From Pleurodeles waltl (Eukaryota; Chordata; Amphibia; Caudata; Salamandridae): a stretch of DNA of 64,000 nt. The stretch covers positions 816,742,317-816,806,316 of the forward strand of contig NC_090445.1 in assembly GCF_031143425.1 (NCBI RefSeq), read 5' to 3'. The notes under the pieces are model-generated. The model had not been told where the DNA came from, searched no databases, and worked only from the letters and a program-made list of their open reading frames with translations. A program made the position numbers and the translations under genes. Positions 57,850-64,000 of the stretch are shown here, piece after piece (the first letter of the stretch is position 1; each line of letters starts with the position of its first letter).

Positions 57850-58737
57850 TTTGCCACATTTGCTGTTACTCCACTCACCAGCCTTTTATTCACTTCTCCA
57901 AAGACCCCTGTTTGTGAACTCCCAATTGAAGTCAACTGGGGTTTTCTCCAAATACCCTTGTTTGTTAACTCACAAATGAACTGTACTCACCTGGGTGGGC
58001 ATAACATTTGTCTAGTGTGGGAAGTACATGGAGTGACCTGACTGGAACTCCCAGGAGTCATTGTTTCAGCAACTCAAACCACCAGTTCTGTGTTCTCTTC
58101 TCCAAAGAACTCTGCTTGTTAACTCTCAAATGTACTTTACTTACCTGGGGGGATATCATTTATGTAGTGTGGGAAATACAGGGATTGGCCTGACAGCAAA
58201 TTCCAGGAGGCACTATTTCAGCTACTCCAACCACCAGTCCAGTGTCCTCTTGTCTGATGACCCCTGTTGGTAAACTCACAAATGAACTTCACTCCCCTAT
58301 GGGGATAACATTGGTCTAGGTTGGGAGGTACAGGGAGTAACCTGACTGCAAATCCCGGGAGGCACTGTTTCAGCAACTCCAATCACCAGCTCAGCGTTTG
58401 CTTGTCCAGAAACCCCTGCTTGTTACCTCTCAAATGAAGTTTACTCACCAGTGGGGTTAACATTTCTCTAGTGTGGGAAGTACAGGGAGTGACATGACTA
58501 CAAAGCATAATAGAATCTATTTCTGTAACTCCACTCACCAGCAAAGTGGTTGCATGCCCCAATACATCTGTTTGTCAACTCTGTAATGAAGGGTACTCAC
58601 CTGGGAAATAACACTAATCACGTGTGTGCAGTAGAGAGGGTAAACTGATTGCAACTCTCACCAGGCCCTGTTTCTATAACTCAAACACTCAGCACAGTGG
58701 TCAAATGGCCAAGTACATTTTTTTGCAACTCTGAAAT
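57850..58737 (+). repeat. 150-bp satellite, forward array, left block
   Basis: Diverged units with the ACTCACCTGGGGGGATAAC-type motif about every 150-155 bp. Units here share CAAA-CCCCTG-TTTGTTAACTC features seen again at the far right end of the window. The array is interrupted by Harbinger D at 58741. Confidence 0.85.
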
Positions 58738-58740
58738 TAA
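58738..58740. repeat. TAA target-site duplication of D, left
   Basis: TAA directly before GGGCCAG; repeated at 62290-62292. TWA is the typical Harbinger target. Confidence 0.88.
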
Positions 58741-58975
58741 GGGCCAGATGTAGCAAAGGTTTGCGAGTCTCAAATGGCACGAATCGCTATTTGCGACTGC
58801 GCAAAATTGGAAATGGGATGCAAAAATCCCATTTCCGACTCGCAAAAAGCGATGCGAGCCGTTACCGACTCGCAAAATGTGCGACCCCATTTTGCGACCC
58901 GCAAATAGGAAGTCGCAAACCATATGCAATTGCAACTCGCAAATTGCGACTAGTCGCAAAAAGCCCAGTTTGCAT
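58741..58975. promoter_or_regulatory. Left subterminal CGCAAA/TTTGCG cluster of D
   Basis: The motifs GACTCGCAAA, TTTGCGAGTC and close variants occur about ten times in both orientations between 58757 and 58965. A similar cluster lies at the other end. They are good candidates for binding sites of the element's own Myb-like protein and transposase. Confidence 0.6.
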
Positions 58976-59021
58976 GTCTCATTTACCACTAACTCAGAGC
59001 AGGTGGTAATCATTACCAAAG

Positions 59022-59029
59022 TATAAAAG
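59022..59029 (+). promoter_or_regulatory. TATA box of D transposase
   Basis: TATAAAAG starts 38 bp before the transposase ATG, leaving room for a 5' leader of only a few bases. Confidence 0.65.
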
Positions 59030-59059
59030 GAGACCCAGAAGGCATCTGGGTTACTCAAG

Positions 59060-60307
59060 ATGGCGGAGATATACCTGATAGCATTGAGGAGGAGAGTCCA
59101 CGCAGCCCAGCAGAGGAGGAGGAGGAGGAGCCAGAGACAGGAGAAGATTTACAGAACAAGGCAGACTCTTTTTCAGCAAACTGAGGAAGAAATCTACGAC
59201 AAATACCGACTTAGCAGCGCAGCTATACTTGAATTAATTGAATTACTCAAACCACAGCTAGAACGCCAGACTCTGTGCGGCTGCGCCATCCCTACACATG
59301 TGCAAGTGCTATGCTCACTGCACCTCTTGGCCTGGGGGAGCTATCAGGGGGTCATTGCTGTGGCAGGTGGGATATCTCAAAGTGCACTATCAAGGTTCCT
59401 CAGGGCATTCCTAGATGCCATATTCACACACATGTCTCACTTCACATAACTACCCAGGAATGAGGCAGAAATTAACAGCACCAAGTTGGACTTTTACCGG
59501 ATTGCCAACTTTCCCCATGTCATAGGGTGTGTAGATGGGACACATATTCAAATATGCCCCCCTGCAAACCTGGAATATCTGTTCTGCAACAGAAAGTGTA
59601 CCCAGTCACTCAATATTCAGGTTGTTTGTGACGCCCATTATGTCATCACTGACATTGTCGCAAAATTTCCAGGCAGTACTCATGACTCATACATTGTTAG
59701 GCACAGTGGGATACACCAACGCCTGGAACGTGGGGAGTTTGGAGACGGATACCTCCTAGGTAGAGCTGCATACACCTTGTAGACATACACACAGATCAAT
59801 GTGCACACCAACCAGGACTTTCTAACAGTGTACTGTTTGTGCCCAACAGGTGACAGTGCATATGCACTACGGCCATGGATTATGACTCCGTACTTAACAC
59901 CCAGCAATGAATGTGCGAGACGATACAACAGTGCACATAAGAGGACCAGGAACCTGATTGAACGCACCTTCGGATTGCTGAAAGCTCGGTTCAGATGCCT
60001 CCACCGAAGTGGAGGTGCCCTCCAGTATACCCCCATTACAGCATTCAAAATTGTTGTCGCATGCGCTATCCTGCACAATATTGCCACCCGACGTGGGCTA
60101 CCTCTCACCCCTGCAGACCCAGATTCTGAGGATGAAGAGCAGGAGCAACCACATCGCCATCATGGGGACGGGAGCATCGCAAATCAAGGCAGACTGAGAC
60201 GGCAACACATCGCAACCCAATACTTTGGAAGGTACGTGTCAACTTCAACCATACTCACCTATTTACCAAAAACTCCATTTGTTAAGTGGAACAAAAAAAC
60301 TATTTAA
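59060..60307 (+). pseudogene. HARBI1-like transposase of D, one premature stop
   Basis: Exon 59060-59759 and exon 59850-60307 (GTAGAG donor, CCAACAG acceptor) join in frame for 385 codons plus stop. Arg/Gln-rich N-terminus, then the helix region (SAAILELIELLKPQL), VLCSLHLLAWGSYQGV, GCVDGTHIQ (first Asp), FPGSTHDSY (second Asp), LIERTFGLLKARF (Glu), ACAILHN and an acidic His-rich end. The only defect seen is an in-frame TAA at 59447-59449 after the HMSHFT segment. The length fits HARBI1-type proteins. A GGTACGTG at 60231 could be a further donor, so the last 29 residues are uncertain. Confidence 0.9.
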
Positions 60308-60421
60308 TATGTGCAGAAATTGAACTATTTACAATGACAAACTGTTCAGGGAGTTCAGGAAGCCAACCATGCAAGGGGCACATTGCCGTCATGTGCCCCA
60401 ACATCAGGGACAGGGTTTAGA

Positions 60422-61884
60422 TTATGACCTACGGCGGCCTCTGCCAGCCTGGCTGGTCCCAGCTTCTTCTGCAGTGCTCTGCCTGGTACTCCCACTCCGG
60501 AGCACCCTGGTGTCACCAGCAGAGACGCTGCTCACAGTGGAGCCCTCTTCGCTGTCCTGTGGGGTGTCCCCTGTACCCCTGGACACATGCCGTGCCTCCA
60601 TTAGATCGATCACATGGGTGATCCGGCCCAGGCCTCTTGCCACATCACCAGCAAAGTGGCCCATTTCCACTTGGAGGCCGACTGTCCTTCTTGACAGCCC
60701 AGTGGTGTTGACTGCCAGTCTGCAAATTGATGAGGCCATCCTGTCCAGCCTCTGGAGCAGCTGGCGGTCCCTGCGCCGCCCACCCTCGCTTTGTGACAGC
60801 AGTCCAGCCACCAGTTCCTGCATGGACAGGGCTAGGTCCCCAGTGTTGTTTCCTATGACGTCCAATTGTGCATGGAGCTGCTGCATGCTTGTCTCATTGC
60901 TCCTTACAAAGCGGTGCAGAACCCCACTAATCCTCCCTAACATTTGGTTCTGCAGGCGCTGACCACGTAGCAGTTGTACCTCGGTCATGGTGGTGGATGG
61001 ACGCCCGGACTCAGCCTGCAGCCCTGCTCTCCTCAACCTGCGTCGCCTGCGCAGCGGTGGTTGCCCTGTGATATGTACTGTGGCACTCCTGGCTGTTGCT
61101 GGTTCAGCCTCCGGAACCACTGTTGCAGCAGGTGTAGTCATCAAGGGGATGGTGTTGGTGGTGTAGGTGGGAGTGTTGGCAGCTCCTGCGCTTTCCTCAT
61201 GGGGCTGGCTGATTGTTGGCACCTGGCTGCTGTGGCTGATGGTGGTGTCTTGTGAGAGACCTGTGGGACATGGGGAACAGACTGTCAGTGTCTACTATCT
61301 GTTGCACACTTCATAATAAACATTTGACTATTGACTGCCTACTTGACTACATTGCCCATAATGCATCATTCTCGTGTTTCCTAGCCTGAAATGGAGCTAT
61401 CTTGGTTGTGCATGCCCCTGTGTACATGGTGGGTGGGGGTATGGCATTGATGGGGGTACAGGCATATCACATGGTACTCACCGGTTGATGTTGTGGGCTC
61501 AGAGGTGTCCAGATCTCCGAATCCTGTAACTGCCTCCTGCTCCAGGGTCTCCTCCACCCTTTCCTCCAGGGGTCTGGGTGGTGGTACGGATGATGGTCCC
61601 CCTCCTGTGCCTCTCATCTCCCGGAGCATTTCTGCCTCCCTCTCCTTGGTCCGGGAGCTGAGGTCATACCACCTCTTCTTGATCTCATCCACACTCCTGT
61701 GGCAGACCCCCAGGAAGTTTACCTTTTCCTGAATATCCAGCCAGATTTGTTTTTTTGTTGAGTCTGGCACATTGAGGGCTGCCTTCCCAAAAAGATCATC
61801 ATAGTGCTGACAGCATTCCTCTGTCAGCACCTCCAGCTCCTTCTCAGAAAATTGTAATTTCCTCTTTCTGGGAGTGTCTGCCAT
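60422..61884 (-). CDS. Harbinger D Myb/SANT-like protein, intact
   Basis: Exon 61884-61482 and exon 61260-60422 (GTGAGT donor, CCACAG acceptor) join in frame to 413 residues without a stop. Residues about 10-85 are a Myb/SANT-like domain (LQFSEKELEVLTEEC, IWLDIQEKVNFLG, IKKRWYDLSSRTKEREAEM) of the NAIF1 kind. Then come a Pro-rich linker, a Thr/Ala-rich region, a basic patch (PLRRRRRLRR) and a long helical part with MLGRISGVLHRFV and LGRITHVIDLMEARH. It ends RGRRRS. In characterised Harbinger elements this partner brings the transposase to the nucleus and to subterminal sites. It faces the transposase gene tail to tail. Intact coding suggests recent activity or selection within the family. Confidence 0.88.
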
Positions 61885-62039
61885 TGTTGCTGTAGCTCTG
61901 TTTGCAGTTCTGCTGTTAAAAAGGGTGTGGTCCTCCCTCCTCCCAGGTGTATTAGTAAACTTCCTGGCTGTGATGTCATCATCATGTGCCAGGAAGTGTT
62001 TCCAGAGAGTTCTGGAGTGGTTTCTGGAGTGTTCTGCAG

Positions 62040-62289
62040 CCCCTGCAATCAATTTACATGATAATCGCAATTTGCGACACCCACTCGCAAATTGCGTGTC
62101 CGTTTTTTGCGCGGTCGCAAAAAGCGACCTCGCAGACAGCAGACTCGCTATCTGCGTTGCGACTCCGGGTGCGAGTCGCAATTTGTCCCCGGAAATTGTA
62201 CCAGCATTCCTATTAGCAACACGCAATTTGCGAGTCGCACATGCTCGCAGATTGCGAGTCGCTATTTTTTTTGTACCTACATCTGGCCC
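62040..62289. promoter_or_regulatory. Right subterminal CGCAAA/TTTGCG cluster of D
   Basis: Motifs such as CTCGCAAATTGCG, TCGCAAAAAGCG and TTTGCGAGTCGC recur between 62064 and 62265, followed by the terminal repeat TACATCTGGCCC. It mirrors the left cluster and also lies upstream of the Myb gene start. Confidence 0.6.
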
Positions 62290-62292
62290 TAA
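62290..62292. repeat. TAA target-site duplication of D, right
   Basis: Matches 58738-58740. Confidence 0.88.
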
Positions 62293-64000
62293 GTGTACTC
62301 ATCTGGGGGAATAACATTAGTCACATGTGTGTAGTAGAGACAGCAATCTGACTGCAACTCCCAGCAGGCCCTGTCCAGTTAATCCAACCACCAGCAAAGT
62401 GGTCACATGCCCCAATTCATCTGTTTGTCAACTCTCAAATGAACTTTACTCACCTGGGGGATAACATTTGTCAAGTGAGTGTAGCAGAAAGAGTGACCTG
62501 GCTGAAACTCTGAGAAGGCCATGTTCCAGTAACTTCATCCAACAGCACATTGGTCACATGCCCCAATACATCTGTTTGTCAACTTTCAAATGAAGTTTAC
62601 TCACCTGGGGGGATAACATTTGGTCACATGTGTAGTAGAGAGAGCAACCTGATTGCAACTCCCAGCAGGCCCTGTCCAGTAAATCCAACCATCAGCACAG
62701 TGGTCAAATGCCCAATACATCTGTTTGTCAACTCTCAAATGACGTTTAGTCACCAGGGAGGATAACATTGGTCAAGTGTGTGTAGTAGAGAATGGGACCT
62801 GACTGAAACTCCCAGAAGGCCGTGTTCCAGTAACTTCATCCAACAGCACAGTGGTCACATGCCCCAATACATCTGTTTGTCAACTCTCAAATTAAGTGTA
62901 CTCACCTTGGGGGATAACAATGGTCACATGTGTAGTAGAGAGGGCGACCTGACTGCAACTCCCAACAGGCCCTGTTCCAGTAAATCCAACCATCAGCACA
63001 GTTGTCACATGCCCAAATACATCTGTTTGTCTATTCACAAATGAAGATTACTCACCTGGGGGAACATTTGTCAAGTGTGTGTAGTAGAGAGAGTGACCTG
63101 ACTGCAACTCCCAGCAGCCATGTTCCAGTAACGCCAACCACCAGTACAGTGGTCACATGCCCCAATATATCTGTTTGTCAACTCTCAAATGAAGTTTTCC
63201 CGCCAGGGGTATAACATTGGTAGTGTGTGTAGTAGAGAATGCGGCCTGACTGCAACTCCCAGCAGGCCGTGATCCAGTAACTTCAATCACCAGCACAGTG
63301 GTCAGATGCCCTAATACATCTGTTTGTCAACCCTTAAATGAAGTGAACTCACCAGGGGGGATAACATTGGTCAAGTGTTTGTAGTAGAGAACACGACGTG
63401 ACTGCAAATCCCAGCAGGAACTGTTCCAGCCAATCAATCCAACCACGAGCACAGTGGTCAAATGCCCCAATACATCTGTTTGTGATGTCTCAAATTAAAT
63501 CTACTTACCTGCGGTGATAACATTTGTGAAATGTGTGTAGCAGAGAGAGTGACCTGACTGAAACTCCCAGCAGGCCATGCTCCAGTAACTCCAACCACCA
63601 TTACTGTGTCACATGCCCCAGTAATCTGTTTGTCAACTTGCAAATGCAGTGTACTCAACTGGGGGGTAAAATTGGTCAAGTGTGTGTAGTACAGGAAGTG
63701 ACCTGACTGCAACTCCCCTAGTATGCACTGTTTCAGCAACTCAAGCCACAAGCCCATGTTCTCTTGTCCAAAGACCGCTGTTTGTTAACTCTTAAATGAA
63801 GTTTACTCACCTGGGGGGGGTAACATTTATTTAGAGTGGAAAGTACAGGGAGTTAACTGACTGAAACTCCCAGAAGGAAGTGTCTAAGCAACTTCAACCA
63901 CCAGCCCAGTGTTCTCTTGTCCAAAGACCCCTGTTTGTTAATTATCAATTGAAGTTTACTCACCTGGGGGGATAACATTTGTAAAGAGTGGGAAGTACAG
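62293..64000 (+). repeat. 150-bp satellite, forward array, right block
   Basis: The CACCTGGGG motif recurs at 62451, 62602, 62751, 62903, 63053, 63201, 63350, 63506, 63656, 63808 and 63961, spacing 148-156 bp. The array runs off the window. Each unit carries TCAAGTGTGTGTAGTAGAG, CTGCAACTCCCAGCAGG and ACATCTGTTTGTCAACTC segments. It is not coding. Confidence 0.93.

Larger units (their letters stand above)
58741..62289. mobile_element. Harbinger D, compact two-gene element (3.5 kb)
   Basis: Terminal inverted repeats share GGGCCAGATGTAG exactly. A perfect TAA duplication flanks it. It holds the canonical two genes: a HARBI1-like transposase on plus and a NAIF1-like Myb gene on minus, convergent. 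Both ends carry clusters of TTTGCG/CGCAAA motifs. It is inserted in the 150-bp satellite. Being nearly intact, it is likely the youngest element in the window, and it belongs to a different family from A, B, C and E. Confidence 0.95.

Noticed and set aside
1..64000. Host genes, tRNA or rRNA genes
   Set aside because: No multi-exon gene outside mobile elements, no tRNA cloverleaf or rRNA segment was recognised on either strand.

Overview
This window is a repeat-only slice of a large vertebrate genome, most likely a salamander and probably a newt such as Pleurodeles. The reasons are the very high density of PIF/Harbinger DNA transposons with HARBI1-like transposases and NAIF1-like Myb/SANT partners, a chromodomain Ty3/Gypsy retrotransposon, a Penelope-like remnant, and long interspersed repeats that I recognise from memory as abundant in newt transcripts and genomes (45129-47213 and 5430-7161). 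I found no host protein-coding gene, tRNA or rRNA. Every convincing protein similarity is to a mobile element, and many long open frames come from minisatellites or satellites whose unit length is a multiple of three.

Layout. 1-5430: unassigned DNA, simple repeats, a cluster of perfect hairpins (1052-1391), a 160-200 bp tandem repeat (1436-2535) and a 365-383 bp tandem repeat (2526-4194). 5430-27130: an interspersed repeat split by a Ty3/Gypsy element (7162-26841) with a perfect 5-bp target duplication (CTCTT) and 1.9/2.3 kb LTRs. Its 5' LTR carries a 629-bp element made almost entirely of consecutive hairpins, and its 3' LTR carries a 90-bp array of about 14 units against about 3 in the 5' LTR. 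Between the gag start and the integrase C-terminus, most of pol is missing and is replaced by a 14.5-kb head-to-head pair of Harbinger elements (9649-24123), a giant imperfect palindrome.

27131-36460: an old, degraded Harbinger (E) with secondary insertions. 36668-44060: a complete-length Harbinger (B) with TIRs and CTA target duplication. 44165-45128: a 150-bp satellite in inverted orientation. 45129-47213: an LTR-like newt repeat. 47214-54117: a third Harbinger (C), truncated. 54480-55600: a Penelope-like fragment. 57410-57795: a Harbinger Myb fragment. 57850-64000: the same 150-bp satellite in forward orientation, interrupted by a compact 3.5-kb Harbinger (D, 58741-62289) with a perfect TAA duplication, an apparently intact Myb gene and a transposase with one premature stop.

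The large Harbinger family (A, B, C, E) has three genes rather than the usual two: a HARBI1-like transposase flanked by two different divergently transcribed Myb/SANT-like genes. I call them Myb1 (NAIF1-like, near the right end) and Myb2 (a 38-codon first exon, a second SANT-like exon and a long Ser/Thr/Pro-rich tail with fast-evolving minisatellites). The gene order, exon borders and splice sites are shared by the copies. In the Harbinger superfamily the transposase and its Myb-like partner are both required, the Myb protein helping nuclear import and binding of transposon ends; a second Myb-type gene is the most unusual system-level feature here. None of the large copies looks autonomous, because each carries stops, frameshifts or deletions.
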